Source: Pseudomonas sp. Q1-7
GTDB lineage: Bacteria; Pseudomonadota; Gammaproteobacteria; Pseudomonadales; Pseudomonadaceae
Direction of reading: 5' to 3'
DNA length: 64,000 nt
NCBI RefSeq assembly: GCF_028010285.1
Contig: NZ_CP116304.1
Location: 4,914,501-4,978,500, forward strand
The notes beneath the pieces were generated by a model. That model saw nothing but the letters and a program-made list of their open reading frames with translations, was not told the DNA's origin and ran no database searches. Position numbers and translations under genes: made by a program. The first letter of the stretch is position 1, and each line of letters begins with the position of its first letter. Below, piece after piece: positions 8,788 to 18,319 of the stretch.

Positions 8788-10725
8788 ATGTACGAGATCA
8801 GCCTCCACCCCGTGCCAGACGCCGTGCGCAAGCACGCCCTCATCGACAATGATGCCTACCTGCGCCTCTACCAGCAGTCCATCGAGCAGCCCGAGCTGTT
8901 CTGGGGTGAGCAGGCCACCAGTTTCCTCACCTGGTTCCAGCCCTGGGAGCAGGTGCACCGCAGCGACCTGAAGAAGGGCGAAGCCGAGTGGTTCAAGGGC
9001 GGCAAGCTGAACGTTGCCTACAACTGCATCGACCGCCACCTGGAGCAGCGCGGCGACCAGATCGCCATCATCTGGGAAGGCGACAACCCCAGCGAGTCCG
9101 CACAGATCACTTACCGCAAGCTGCACAGCCACGTGACCCGCCTGGCCAACGTACTGAAGAGCCGCGGCGTGAAGAAGGGTGACCGGGTCTGCATCTATAT
9201 GCCAATGATTCCCGAGGCGGCCTACGCCATGCTGGCCTGCGCGCGCATCGGCGCAGTGCATTCGGTGGTGTTCGGCGGCTTCTCCCCGGACGCCCTGCGC
9301 GACCGCATCCTCGATGCCGACTGCCGCACCGTGATCACCGCCGACGAAGGCGTGCGCGGCGGCAAGTACATCCCGCTCAAGCAGAACGTCGACAAGGCCC
9401 TGCAGGACTGCCCGAATGTGTCCTCGGTGCTGGTGGTGCAGCGCACCCAGGGCACCATCGCCTGGGCCGAAGGGCGCGACATCTGGTACCACGAGGCCCT
9501 GCGCGACGCCAGCGAGGACTGCCCGCCGGAATGGATGGACGCCGAAGACCCGCTGTTCATCCTCTACACCTCCGGCTCCACCGGCAAACCCAAGGGCGTG
9601 CTGCACACCACCGGCGGCTACCTGCTGGGCGCGGCCATGACCCACAAGTACGTGTTCGACTACCACGACGGCGACATCTACTGGTGCACCGCGGACGTGG
9701 GTTGGGTCACCGGCCACAGCTACATCGTCTACGGCCCCCTGGCCAACGCCGCCACCACCCTGATGTTCGAAGGCGTGCCGAACTACCCGGACGCCTCGCG
9801 CTTCTGGCAGGTGATCGACAAGCACCAGGTGAATATTTTCTACACCGCCCCCACCGCCATCCGCGCCCTGATGCGTGAAGGCGAGGAGCCAGTGAGGAAG
9901 ACCGCCCGCAGCAGCCTGCGCCTGCTTGGCAGTGTCGGCGAACCCATCAACCCGGAAGCCTGGGAGTGGTACTACAACGTGGTCGGCGACTGTCGCTGCC
10001 CGATCGTCGACACCTGGTGGCAGACCGAAACCGGCAGCATCCTGATTACCCCGCTGCCCGGCGCCACCGCCCTCAAGCCGGGCTCGGCGACCCGCCCCTT
10101 CTTCGGCGTGCAGCCGGTACTGCTGGATGAAAAGGGCAAGGAAATCGACGGCCCCGGCTCAGGCGTACTGGCGATCAAGGCCAGTTGGCCGAGCCAGATC
10201 CGCAGCGTCTACGGCGACCACAAACGGATGATCGACACCTACTTCTCCGCCTACCCCGGCTACTACTTCACCGGCGACGGTGCTCGCCGCGACGAGGATG
10301 GCTACTACTGGATCACCGGCCGCGTCGACGATGTGATCAACGTTTCCGGCCACCGCATCGGCACCGCCGAAGTGGAAAGCGCCCTGGTGCTGCACGATGC
10401 CGTGGCCGAAGCGGCGGTGGTGGGCTATCCCCATGACCTCAAGGGCCAGGGCATCTATGCCTTCGTGACGCCGATGGCCGGCCTGGTGCCCAGCGAGGAG
10501 CTGAAGAAGGAATTGCTGGCCCTGGTCAGCAAGGAAATCGGCAGCTTCGCCAAGCCCGAGCTGATCCAGTGGGCGCCAGGGCTGCCCAAGACCCGCTCGG
10601 GCAAGATCATGCGGCGCATCCTGCGCAAGATCGCCTGCAACGAACTGGACAACCTGGGGGACACCTCCACCCTGGCCGACCCGTCGGTTGTGCAGAACCT
10701 GATCGACAAACGCCTCAATCAGTAA
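8788..10725 (+). CDS. acs: Acetyl-CoA synthetase, AMP-forming
   Basis: 645 aa. Activates acetate via acetyl-AMP to acetyl-CoA. ANL superfamily: P-loop [11 protein letters not shown] at about residues 262-272, the [11 protein letters not shown] and WWQTETG motifs, the YYFTGD hinge region, and the C-terminal [11 protein letters not shown] whose lysine is the residue that acetylation switches off in this family. Pseudomonads often carry two acs genes; this synteny matches the second (acsB-type) copy. Has its own leader with an A-rich motif over the ribosome site and a strong terminator after it. Confidence 0.96.
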   Translation: MYEISLHPVPDAVRKHALIDNDAYLRLYQQSIEQPELFWGEQATSFLTWFQPWEQVHRSDLKKGEAEWFKGGKLNVAYNCIDRHLEQRGDQIAIIWEGDNPSESAQITYRKLHSHVTRLANVLKSRGVKKGDRVCIYMPMIPEAAYAMLACARIGAVHSVVFGGFSPDALRDRILDADCRTVITADEGVRGGKYIPLKQNVDKALQDCPNVSSVLVVQRTQGTIAWAEGRDIWYHEALRDASEDCPPEWMDAEDPLFILYTSGSTGKPKGVLHTTGGYLLGAAMTHKYVFDYHDGDIYWCTADVGWVTGHSYIVYGPLANAATTLMFEGVPNYPDASRFWQVIDKHQVNIFYTAPTAIRALMREGEEPVRKTARSSLRLLGSVGEPINPEAWEWYYNVVGDCRCPIVDTWWQTETGSILITPLPGATALKPGSATRPFFGVQPVLLDEKGKEIDGPGSGVLAIKASWPSQIRSVYGDHKRMIDTYFSAYPGYYFTGDGARRDEDGYYWITGRVDDVINVSGHRIGTAEVESALVLHDAVAEAAVVGYPHDLKGQGIYAFVTPMAGLVPSEELKKELLALVSKEIGSFAKPELIQWAPGLPKTRSGKIMRRILRKIACNELDNLGDTSTLADPSVVQNLIDKRLNQ

Positions 10726-10735
10726 GCCCCGCCGT

Positions 10736-10768
10736 GGCGCCAGCGCCCTCCGGGCGCTGGCGCCTTTT
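10736..10768 (+). terminator. Intrinsic terminator of acs
   Basis: GGCGCCAGCGCCC (10736-10748), a short loop, GGGCGCTGGCGCC (10752-10764), then TTTT: a perfect 13-bp stem. Confidence 0.9.
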
Positions 10769-10787
10769 GCCTGGAAGCGCGTCACCC

Positions 10788-11672
10788 ATGGAATGCCTTC
10801 GCCGCCGTATCGAAAGCCAGATCATCGGCCTCACCGGCCTCGCCCTCGGTCAACTCGACTTCGAAAACCCCAAGGGCGATCCCGGCCTGTTCGGCCCCGA
10901 CTCGGTGACCTGGAAGGTCCACGGCGACTTCACCTCGATGATGATCGGCGGCATCAGTGCCCTGCTCCTGCAGATGCTGCATCCCCTGGCCCTGGCCGGC
11001 GTCTGGGACCACTCCAACTTCCGCGAGGACATGCTCGGCCGCCTGCGCCGCACCGGCCAGTTCATCTCCGGCACGACCTACGGCACCCGCAAGGACGCCG
11101 ACTGGCTGATCGACAAGGTGCGCGACATCCACCTGCACGTGGTGGGTACAGCGCCCGACGGCCGCCCCTATGCCGCCAGCGACCCGGCCCTGCTGACCTG
11201 GGTACACGTGGCCGAGGTCAGTTGCTTCCTCAAGGCCCACCTGCGTTACCTCAACCCTGAGCTTTCCGGCGAAGAGCAGGACCGCTACTACGCCGAGATC
11301 GCCCTGGTCGCCGAGCGGCTCGGCGCGCGGGACGTGCCCAAATCACGGCAGGCGGTGGCGGACTACTTGGAGGCGATGCGCCCCCAATTGCTCTGCACCG
11401 AGCGCAGCCTGGAGGTGGTGCGCCTGCTGCTCGGCGCCCCGGCCCCCAGCGCCATGGCCAAGCCTTTCGGCGTGCTGATGATGCAGGCGGGCATCGATCT
11501 CCTGCCGGGCTGGGCCAGCGCCATGCTCGGCCTGCACCAGCGCCCCTGGCAGCGCCGCGTGGTGCGTGCGCTGGTCTGGCGGGTGGCGCCGCTGTTGCGC
11601 TGGGCCATGCGCAATGGCGCCGTCCACCGCGCGCGCCGCCGCATGGGTCTGCCTCCCCAGGCAACGCGATGA
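10788..11672 (+). CDS. DUF2236 / MpaB-like oxygenase family protein
   Basis: 294 aa. The sequence fits the DUF2236 (latex-clearing/MpaB-like) family of mostly alpha-helical, heme-binding putative oxygenases: the N-terminal block VTWKVHGDFTSMMIGGISALLLQMLHPLALAGVWDH, the TTYGTRKDADWLIDKVRDIH block and the LLTWVHVAEVSCF block with conserved His residues. No signal peptide. ATG 10788 chosen because it lies just after the acs terminator; the open frame runs further upstream into acs. Substrate unknown. Alone on its transcript as far as can be seen. Confidence 0.7.
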   Translation: MECLRRRIESQIIGLTGLALGQLDFENPKGDPGLFGPDSVTWKVHGDFTSMMIGGISALLLQMLHPLALAGVWDHSNFREDMLGRLRRTGQFISGTTYGTRKDADWLIDKVRDIHLHVVGTAPDGRPYAASDPALLTWVHVAEVSCFLKAHLRYLNPELSGEEQDRYYAEIALVAERLGARDVPKSRQAVADYLEAMRPQLLCTERSLEVVRLLLGAPAPSAMAKPFGVLMMQAGIDLLPGWASAMLGLHQRPWQRRVVRALVWRVAPLLRWAMRNGAVHRARRRMGLPPQATR

Positions 11673-11747
11673 ACGTCGGGCTCGGCAGAATCCTGCGCCT
11701 CCTCCTGCTTTGTTAAACTGCGCGCCCTTTTCCGCGAGACGCCGCGC

Positions 11748-12767
11748 ATGTCCCACGCTCTCCTCCAGGCGCTGCGCGCCGCCTTCGACGCCCGCCAGCC
11801 GCTGCTGGCCGAACTCCATGCCCAGGGCACCGACTGCTACCGGCTGTTCCACGGCAGCCAGGAGGGCGTCCCCGGCCTGACGGTCGACCGCTACGGCCCG
11901 CAGTTGATGGTGCAGAGCTTCCACCAGCCGCTGGAGCGCGAAGCCCTGCTGGATCTGGCCGCCGCCGTGCACGCATTTCTCGGCGAGCCCCTGCTGCTGG
12001 TTTACAACGACCGCTCCCAGGGCAACTCGCGCATCGACCGCCGCGATCCGGTGTACCAGGCCGATCCCGCGGCCCTGTCCGACCTGGTCGGCCGCGAGTG
12101 GGGCCTGAACTACCGGGTGCGTGGCCGCCATCCCGGCCAGGACCCGCTGCTGTTCCTCGACCTGCGCAATGCCCGTGGCTGGGTGAAGGCCAACAGCGCC
12201 GGCAAATCCGTGCTCAACCTCTTCGCCTACACCTGCGGCGTCGGCCTTAGCGCAGCGGCCGGCGGCGCCAGCGAGGTGTGGAACCTGGATTTCGCCGAAG
12301 GCAACCTGGCAGTCGGCCGCGAGAACGGCGCGTTGAATCCGCAGCTGCCGCCCATGCGTTTCGTGCAGTCGGACTACTTCCCGGCTATCCGCCAACTGGC
12401 TGGCCTGGCCATCGCCCGTCGCCATGGCCAGAAACTGCCCAGCTACCCGCGCCTGGAACCGCGCCAGTTCGACCTGGTGTTCCTCGACCCACCGGCCTGG
12501 GCGAAGAGTGCCTTCGGCACCGTGGACCTGCTGCGCGATTACCAGAGCCTGCTCAAGCCCGCGCTGCTGGCGACCGCTGATGGAGGCGTGCTGGTGTGCA
12601 ACAACAACCTGGCCAAGGTGGGCCTGGAAGACTGGCGCGAGCAGGTGCTGCGCTGCGCCAGCAAACTGGGCCGGCCGGTCCGACACTGCCAGCAGTTGCC
12701 GCCCGCCGCCGACTTCCCGTCCACGGACGCTCGCCCACCGCTCAAGACCCTGGTGCTGCAACTCTGA
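11748..12767 (+). CDS. Class I SAM-dependent methyltransferase, RlmI/RlmK-like
   Basis: 339 aa. Rossmann methyltransferase related to 23S rRNA 5-methylcytosine/7-methylguanine methyltransferases. A PUA-less N-terminal part (GVPGLTVDRYG, VYNDRS) is followed by the SAM site VLNLFAYTCGVGLSAAAGGA at about 156-175, the acidic LDFAEGN strand and the catalytic LDPPAWAKS motif near 250. The LDPP motif is the N/C-methylation type motif IV. Target not assignable from sequence; rRNA is the likely class. ATG 11748 follows a GCGAGACG-rich leader and a TAAACT box. Confidence 0.75.
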   Translation: MSHALLQALRAAFDARQPLLAELHAQGTDCYRLFHGSQEGVPGLTVDRYGPQLMVQSFHQPLEREALLDLAAAVHAFLGEPLLLVYNDRSQGNSRIDRRDPVYQADPAALSDLVGREWGLNYRVRGRHPGQDPLLFLDLRNARGWVKANSAGKSVLNLFAYTCGVGLSAAAGGASEVWNLDFAEGNLAVGRENGALNPQLPPMRFVQSDYFPAIRQLAGLAIARRHGQKLPSYPRLEPRQFDLVFLDPPAWAKSAFGTVDLLRDYQSLLKPALLATADGGVLVCNNNLAKVGLEDWREQVLRCASKLGRPVRHCQQLPPAADFPSTDARPPLKTLVLQL

Positions 12768-12858
12768 CAGCCGCGCGATAACGCGAGCCAGGCGTCAGGC
12801 GGAACCCCGAGGCCGTGCCATAATCCAACGCACTCTTTGCCGGGATAGTTGACGCCTC

Positions 12859-15777
12859 ATGTACAAAGGATTGAAACGGGCCGCCTGCGCCCTGCTGATC
12901 GTCGTTGCCCTCTACAGCCTGCTTGGCTTTCTGATCGTCCCGGGGGTCGCCCTGCGGGTGGCCAACCAGCAATTGGCCCAGTACGCCACCGTTCCCGCGC
13001 GACTGGAGCGCATCCAACTCAATCCCTACAGTCTGGAACTGACCCTCTGGGGCCTGCACATCGGCGACGACAAAGCCGAACAACTGGGCTTCGAGCGGCT
13101 CTATGCCAACCTCCAACTGGACAGCCTCTGGTCCGGCACACTGCACCTGGCGGAAGTGGCGCTGGACAAGTCGAACACCGACATCCTGTTCGCCAAGGAC
13201 GGTACGCTCAACCTGACCCAACTGTTCAAGCTGCCGCCCAGCGAGGCCGAACCGCAAGAGCCGGCGGGCGATCCCTTTCCCCTGCGTATCGACCGCATCA
13301 CCCTCAGCGAAGGCGGGCTGCACTTCCAGGACCTGCGCCCCAGCGAGCCGATTGAGTTCGTCTACGACGCCCTCAATCTGGAGCTGCACAACCTCAGCAC
13401 CCTGCCCGACGACAGCTCCGAAATGTCCCTGGTGGCCACCGGCCCTCACGGCGGGCGCATTGACTGGGAAGGACAGATCAGCCTTTTCCCGTTCAGCTCC
13501 AACGGCCAGTTGAAACTCACCGATGGCAATCTGAAAGCGATCTGGCCCTACGTCCGCGACGCCGTTCCCCTGGTGCTGGAGCACGGTGTCATCAGCCTCT
13601 CCACTGATTACCGCCTGAGCCTGGCCGAAGGCACCCAGCTCAACCTGGACAAGGCCTGGATCAAGGTCGCGCCCTTCGCCATCAAGGCGCCGGACAACCG
13701 CCCCCTGGTCAAACTGGAGTTGCTGGAAGTCAGCGACAGCTCGCTGGACCTGGCCAAACAGGACGTGGTGGTGGGCAAGATCCACAGCCAGAACCTGGAA
13801 ACCTGGGCCGCCCGCGAGTCCGACGGCCAGTTGGACTGGCAGAAGCTCTTCGCCAGCGAGGCACGTCCGGCGCCCAAGTCCGAAAGCGAACCGGCCCCCG
13901 GCGCGGCCGACGCCCAGGCCGAACCTGGCAAACCCTGGCGGGTCCTGCTGAGGGACACCCAGTTGCGCGGCTACAAGGTGCATCTGGCCGACCGCACCCC
14001 CAAGGAGCCGGTGCAACTGGACCTCGGGCCGCTGAACCTGGACATCAAGGACTTCGACAGCCGAGGCGAATCGCCTTTCAACCTCAGCCTGGACACCGGC
14101 CTCGGCAAGCAGGGCAAGGTGCAGGCGGTCGGCCAGGTGCAGCTCAAGCCCACCACCGCCAAGCTGCAGGTGCAGACCCGCGACATCGACCTGCGTGTGG
14201 CCCAGGCCTACCTCAGCCCCTTCGTGCGCCTGGAACTGCGCAGCGGCCTGCTCGACAGCGACCTCAACGTCGACCTCAAGAGCACCGAGCCCCTGGCCCT
14301 GGGCATCACCGGCCGGGCCCTGGTCAACCAGTTGCACACCCTGGACACCCTCAAGGCGCGCGACTTCGTCAAATGGCAGCAGTTGCTGGTAGACGGCCTC
14401 AACTACCAGCACGGCGACAGCCTGAACATCGACAAGGTGAGCCTGAACCAACCCTATGCGCGCTTCATCATCAACGAGGACCTGACCACCAACGCCAGCG
14501 ACCTGGTGATCAAGCAACCGGCGGAGGCCGGCGCCAAACCCGCCGCCAGTGCCACGGCGGAACCGGCCGGCAAACCCCTGGGCATCCACATCGGCGGCAT
14601 CGAGATCAAGGACGGCTCGGCCAACTTCGCCGACTTCAGCCTGACGCCGAACTTCGCCACGGCCATCCAGCAACTCAACGGTGAAATCGGCACCCTCGAC
14701 AACCGCCATCCGCAACCGGCCAAGGTGGCGGTGAACGGCAAGGTGGATCGCTACGCCCCAGTGACCATCAAGGGCAGCCTGAACCCCTTCGACCCGCTGG
14801 ACAGCCTGGACATCGCCACCAGCTTCAAGCGCGTCGAGCTGACCACCCTGACCCCTTATTCCGGCAAGTTCGCCGGCTACCGCATTCGCAAGGGACGGCT
14901 GAACCTGGACCTGCACTACCAGATCGAGAAGGGCCAGTTGAAAGCCAAAAACCACCTGGTGCTGGAGCAATTGCAGCTCGGCGAACAGGTCTCCAGCCCC
15001 GATGCGGTGGACCTGCCGGTGCGCCTGGCGGTGGCCCTGCTGAAGGACACCGAGGGCAAGATCGATATCGAGCTTCCAGTCGCCGGCAATCTCAACGACC
15101 CGCAGTTCAGCGTCGCCCCCATCGTCTGGCAGACCCTGCGCAACCTGGTGCTGCGCGCGGCGCAGGCGCCCTTCAAGTTCGTCGCCGGCCTGGTTGGCGG
15201 CAGCAGCGAAAACCTCGGCCAGGTGCCCTTCACAGCCGGCAGCAGCGAACTGGACGCCGATGCGCAAAAGGCCCTGGATACCCTGGCCGAAGCCCTCAAG
15301 CAGCGCCCCGCCCTGCGCCTGGAAGTCGAAGGCGCCAGCGCCAAGGCGGCGGACGGCCCGCTTCTGGCCGAACAGCGCCTGGAGCGTGAATACCAGAACA
15401 CCTACTACAAGATCGCCCAGCGCCGGGGCGACAAAGTGCCCGCCGAAGCCAAGCAGATCGAGGTCCCGGACGACGAGAAAGCGCCTATGCTGGAAGGCAT
15501 CTACCGCACCCGCCTGAAGCAGCAGCCACCGGTGCAATGGCAGGAGCTGGACAGTGAGCAGCGCACCGCGAAGCTGCGTGAAGCGGTGCTGAACTCCTGG
15601 GCCCAGAGCGAGCTGCTGCTGCGTCAGCTCGGCCAGGCCCGAGCCGCCAGCATCAAGGATTACCTGGTGGACCGCGGCGGCCTCACCGACGAACGCGTCT
15701 TCCTGCTGGATGTCAGCCTGGTGGAGCCGAATCAGGCCGGTGAAGTGATCACGCCGCTGCATCTGGACAGCGAGTAG
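12859..15777 (+). CDS. DUF748 AsmA-like envelope protein
   Basis: 972 aa. One N-terminal membrane helix at about 8-30 (CALLIVVALYSLLGFLIVPGVALRV) and a very long beta-rich periplasmic body with DUF748/AsmA-type segments (LTLWGLHIGD, FNLSLDTGLG, LNLDLHYQIEKG), a family linked to envelope bridging and lipid transport. Near 790-835 there is an OmpA-like stretch (VPFTAGSSELDADAQKALD...LRLEVEGAS), the peptidoglycan-binding fold type, and the C-terminus (ASIKDYLVDRGGLTDERVFLLDVSLVE) also looks OmpA-C-like. A plausible role is envelope integrity; no direct function known. The three DUF2845 genes follow closely. Confidence 0.75.
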   Translation: MYKGLKRAACALLIVVALYSLLGFLIVPGVALRVANQQLAQYATVPARLERIQLNPYSLELTLWGLHIGDDKAEQLGFERLYANLQLDSLWSGTLHLAEVALDKSNTDILFAKDGTLNLTQLFKLPPSEAEPQEPAGDPFPLRIDRITLSEGGLHFQDLRPSEPIEFVYDALNLELHNLSTLPDDSSEMSLVATGPHGGRIDWEGQISLFPFSSNGQLKLTDGNLKAIWPYVRDAVPLVLEHGVISLSTDYRLSLAEGTQLNLDKAWIKVAPFAIKAPDNRPLVKLELLEVSDSSLDLAKQDVVVGKIHSQNLETWAARESDGQLDWQKLFASEARPAPKSESEPAPGAADAQAEPGKPWRVLLRDTQLRGYKVHLADRTPKEPVQLDLGPLNLDIKDFDSRGESPFNLSLDTGLGKQGKVQAVGQVQLKPTTAKLQVQTRDIDLRVAQAYLSPFVRLELRSGLLDSDLNVDLKSTEPLALGITGRALVNQLHTLDTLKARDFVKWQQLLVDGLNYQHGDSLNIDKVSLNQPYARFIINEDLTTNASDLVIKQPAEAGAKPAASATAEPAGKPLGIHIGGIEIKDGSANFADFSLTPNFATAIQQLNGEIGTLDNRHPQPAKVAVNGKVDRYAPVTIKGSLNPFDPLDSLDIATSFKRVELTTLTPYSGKFAGYRIRKGRLNLDLHYQIEKGQLKAKNHLVLEQLQLGEQVSSPDAVDLPVRLAVALLKDTEGKIDIELPVAGNLNDPQFSVAPIVWQTLRNLVLRAAQAPFKFVAGLVGGSSENLGQVPFTAGSSELDADAQKALDTLAEALKQRPALRLEVEGASAKAADGPLLAEQRLEREYQNTYYKIAQRRGDKVPAEAKQIEVPDDEKAPMLEGIYRTRLKQQPPVQWQELDSEQRTAKLREAVLNSWAQSELLLRQLGQARAASIKDYLVDRGGLTDERVFLLDVSLVEPNQAGEVITPLHLDSE

Positions 15778-15788
15778 GAGGCCTCATC

Positions 15789-16079
15789 ATGCCAAGGCTG
15801 CCGTTCGCCTTGTTGGTACTCGCCCTGGCCGCGCCGGCCGGAGCGGAAACCATGCGTTGTGGCAGCAAGCTGGTCAGCCTCGGCGACCGTGCATTCGAAG
15901 TCCTGCAGAAGTGTGGCCAGCCGGCGCACCGCGACCAGATCGGCTACACCCTGGGCTCCTACGACCGGCGCGAGTTCACCGTCGAAGAGTGGGTCTACGG
16001 TCCCAACAACGGCATGCTCAGCATCCTCACCTTCGAAGCCAATCGCCTCGTGCGCATCGAGACCCGGCGCAACCGCTGA
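15789..16079 (+). CDS. DUF2845 secreted protein, copy 1
   Basis: 96 aa. Signal peptide MPRLPFALLVLALAAPAGA then a mature domain with two cysteines (MRCGSKLVSLGD, LQKCGQPA) and the family signature VEEWVYGPNNGML. Periplasmic or secreted; function unknown. ATG 15789 follows GGAGGCC and lies 11 bases after the DUF748 gene, so it is probably cotranscribed. First of three tandem paralogues. Confidence 0.8.
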   Translation: MPRLPFALLVLALAAPAGAETMRCGSKLVSLGDRAFEVLQKCGQPAHRDQIGYTLGSYDRREFTVEEWVYGPNNGMLSILTFEANRLVRIETRRNR

Positions 16080-16136
16080 CGCCCCTCGGCACCGGGTGTA
16101 GGCTGTAAGCTCCCTTTGCGCACTTCGGACAGCCCC

Positions 16137-16442
16137 GTGAAACTCCGTGCCCTGCTCTGTCTGCCCCTGCTCCTGGTGCTGGACCATGCCCAGGCATCCT
16201 CCACCCTGCGCTGCCAAAGCAGCCTCGTCAGCCTCGACGACACCACGGGCGAGGTGCTGGAGAAATGCGGCGAGCCGGTCAGTCGCAGCAGCCTGGGCTA
16301 CAAAGAGGTGGTCGACGCGTATTACCGACGCAATGAAGTGCTGGTCGAGGAGTGGGTCTACGGCCCGCGCAACGGCATGTACCAGTTCCTCCGTTTCGAG
16401 GGCAATCGCCTGCGCAATATCGACAGCAAGCGGGGCAACTGA
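16137..16442 (+). CDS. DUF2845 secreted protein, copy 2
   Basis: 101 aa from GTG 16137, chosen because it places a clean signal peptide (KLRALLCLPLLLVLDHAQAS) at the N-terminus; a TTG at 16116 would add seven residues. Mature part repeats the pattern of copy 1: LRCQSSLVSLDD, LEKCGEPVSRSS, VEEWVYGPRNGMY, RNIDSKRG. Two conserved cysteines could form a disulfide. Function unknown. Confidence 0.75.
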   Translation: MKLRALLCLPLLLVLDHAQASSTLRCQSSLVSLDDTTGEVLEKCGEPVSRSSLGYKEVVDAYYRRNEVLVEEWVYGPRNGMYQFLRFEGNRLRNIDSKRGN

Positions 16443-16503
16443 CAGCCCGTCGGGCACAATGCTAGGCTCTCTCGCTCACGCCACCGGACAGGAAGCCCGC
16501 GCC

Positions 16504-16794
16504 ATGAACCCCCTCGCCTGCCTCATCGCAACCGCTTTGCTCCTGCCCTTCGCGGCCAACGCCAGCACCTTCCGCTGCGAAAGCAGGCTGGTCAGCCTGG
16601 GAGACCGCAGCGCCGAGGTGCAACGCACGTGCGGCGAACCCGCTTCGCGCAGCTTCATCGGTTATACGGAAACCACCGATGGCCGCCAGGAGATGCAGGT
16701 GGAGGAATGGGTCTACGGCCCCACCCACGGCATGTACCACTACCTGAGATTCGTCGGCGGACGCCTCGAGGAAATCGACAGCAAGCGCAACTGA
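16504..16794 (+). CDS. DUF2845 secreted protein, copy 3
   Basis: 96 aa. Signal peptide MNPLACLIATALLLPFAANA, then FRCESRLVSLGD, QRTCGEPASRS, VEEWVYGPTHGMYHY and EEIDSKRN. Closer to copy 2 than to copy 1 in the C-terminal half (both end IDSKR). ATG 16504 selected by the signal peptide; the frame is open further upstream. Followed after ten bases by the rhomboid gene. Confidence 0.78.
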   Translation: MNPLACLIATALLLPFAANASTFRCESRLVSLGDRSAEVQRTCGEPASRSFIGYTETTDGRQEMQVEEWVYGPTHGMYHYLRFVGGRLEEIDSKRN

Positions 16795-16804
16795 GCCGCG
16801 CGCC

Positions 16805-18259
16805 ATGATCATCCTGCCCGCCGATCAACCCCTCGACTGGCGGCGACCGCCGGTCATCACCCTGTTTCTCATCCTGCTCAACACGCTGATCTACGTCGTC
16901 TACCAGGGCGGCGACCAGGCGCGCGTCGAAGCGGCCCAGGCACGCTATCTGGACGGCGGCCTGCTCAACCGGGAACGAGCCCTGTTCGTCGACCACCTGG
17001 CGGGACGCGAACACTTTGACGCGGCTCAGCGCCGAGCCATCGATGCGATGCGTCGCCAGGACCTGGCGACCATCATCCTGCATGACCTGGAGTTCGAGGA
17101 CTGGCTGCACCGCTATCCGGCCTACCGGGCCGATGATGCCTGGCAACAGGCACGGCAGAAAGCCGAGGCCGCACGGGACAGGATCAGCGCCCAGCGCTTC
17201 GGGTTCATCCCCAACAAGTTCAGTGTCCAGGGCCTGTTCGGTGCCATGTTCCTCCATGGCAGTTTCGATCACCTGCTGGGCAACATGATCTTTCTGTTCA
17301 TCTGCGGCTTCGCCCTGGAGGCGGCGCTCGGGCGCTGGGTCTACCTGGGCCTCTACCTCGCCAGCGGGCTGGCTTCGCACCTGCTCTGGTGGGCCCTGGA
17401 CCCGGTCTGGGTGGCGGGCATCGGTGCTTCGGGAGCTGTCTCGGGGCTGATGGGCATGACGATTGGCGTCTATGGCCTGCGAACGATCCGCTTCTTCTAC
17501 TGGCTGGGTCCGCTGATCGGCTACTTCAAGGCCCCGGCTCTGTGGATCTTCCCCGCCTGGCTCGGCAAGGAGCTGTACGGCGTGCTGCTGGCCGATGACC
17601 ATGTGAACTACTACGCCCACCTCGGCGGCCTGGCGTTCGGCTTCCTCGCGACCTGGTTGCTGCGCCTGTCCGGCTTCCTCAGGGTGGATGAAGCCTATCT
17701 GAACAAGGAAGACCCGGACGCCCCCTTCAAGCGCGAACTGGCCGCCCTCGACCAGTCGATCAGCCGCTTCGCCCTCGACCAGGCAGTATCTCGCGGGCTC
17801 GATCTGCTGCAACGCTACCCTGGCCGGCTGGCGCTGCTGGAACGTCTCTATCCGCTGGCCAAGAACCGCCAGGACAAAGCCCTGCTCGCCGCAGTGCTGA
17901 AGCAGCTGTTCAGCCTGCCGGAACCGGCCGCCGCCCTGCCCTTGCTGCAGAAACTGGCGGACGATGTCGCCGACCCGCAGCAACGCCTGCTGCAGCACCC
18001 GGCCGTACTCCTGCATCTGCTGCAACGCTTGATCAAGGCCGGCGACAGTGCCCGCGCAGTCGCGCCCTGGCGCCGACTCTGCCAGGCGACGCCGGTACCG
18101 CCGCAGTTCCCCGGCCTCACGCTGCAACTGGCCAAGCAACTGGGCCAGCGCCAGGACCTGCGTGGCGTCGGCGAACTCAGCCAATACCTGCGCCGGGCCT
18201 TCCCCGAGGCGGAGCAGACCCGCCAGTTGGCGCTCTACCAGCAACACTTGGCACGCTGA
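16805..18259 (+). CDS. Rhomboid-family intramembrane serine protease with long cytosolic tail
   Basis: 484 aa. First membrane helix at about 19-36 (VITLFLILLNTLIYVVYQ), a hydrophilic insert of about 90 residues, then the rhomboid core: FLHGSFDHLLGNMIFLF, catalytic serine in GIGASGAVSGLMGM (about residue 205) and catalytic histidine in YYAHLGGLAFGF. Both dyad residues are present, so an active protease is expected. After the last helix (about 290) come roughly 190 residues of Leu/Ala-rich alpha-helical repeats resembling a TPR-like solenoid. Substrate unknown. Confidence 0.85.
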   Translation: MIILPADQPLDWRRPPVITLFLILLNTLIYVVYQGGDQARVEAAQARYLDGGLLNRERALFVDHLAGREHFDAAQRRAIDAMRRQDLATIILHDLEFEDWLHRYPAYRADDAWQQARQKAEAARDRISAQRFGFIPNKFSVQGLFGAMFLHGSFDHLLGNMIFLFICGFALEAALGRWVYLGLYLASGLASHLLWWALDPVWVAGIGASGAVSGLMGMTIGVYGLRTIRFFYWLGPLIGYFKAPALWIFPAWLGKELYGVLLADDHVNYYAHLGGLAFGFLATWLLRLSGFLRVDEAYLNKEDPDAPFKRELAALDQSISRFALDQAVSRGLDLLQRYPGRLALLERLYPLAKNRQDKALLAAVLKQLFSLPEPAAALPLLQKLADDVADPQQRLLQHPAVLLHLLQRLIKAGDSARAVAPWRRLCQATPVPPQFPGLTLQLAKQLGQRQDLRGVGELSQYLRRAFPEAEQTRQLALYQQHLAR

Positions 18260-18278
18260 TCCCCTCCGGACACCACAA

Positions 18279-18300
18279 GGCCCCCGCCATGGCGGAGGCC
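18279..18300. terminator. Hairpin between convergent rhomboid and BON genes
   Basis: GGCCCCCGCCATGGCGGAGGCC: near-palindrome between two convergent stops. T runs are weak on both strands. Confidence 0.5.
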
Positions 18301-18319
18301 TCGTGGTATGGCCCGAATG

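Noticed and set aside
12742-15762. Very long antisense open frame (about 1000 codons) opposite the DUF748 gene, and similar ones opposite infB, carB and ftsH
   Set aside because: GC-rich third positions keep the complementary frame open; the translations are low-complexity Gly/Ala/Val/Gln-rich and match no family, while the sense frames carry clear motifs.
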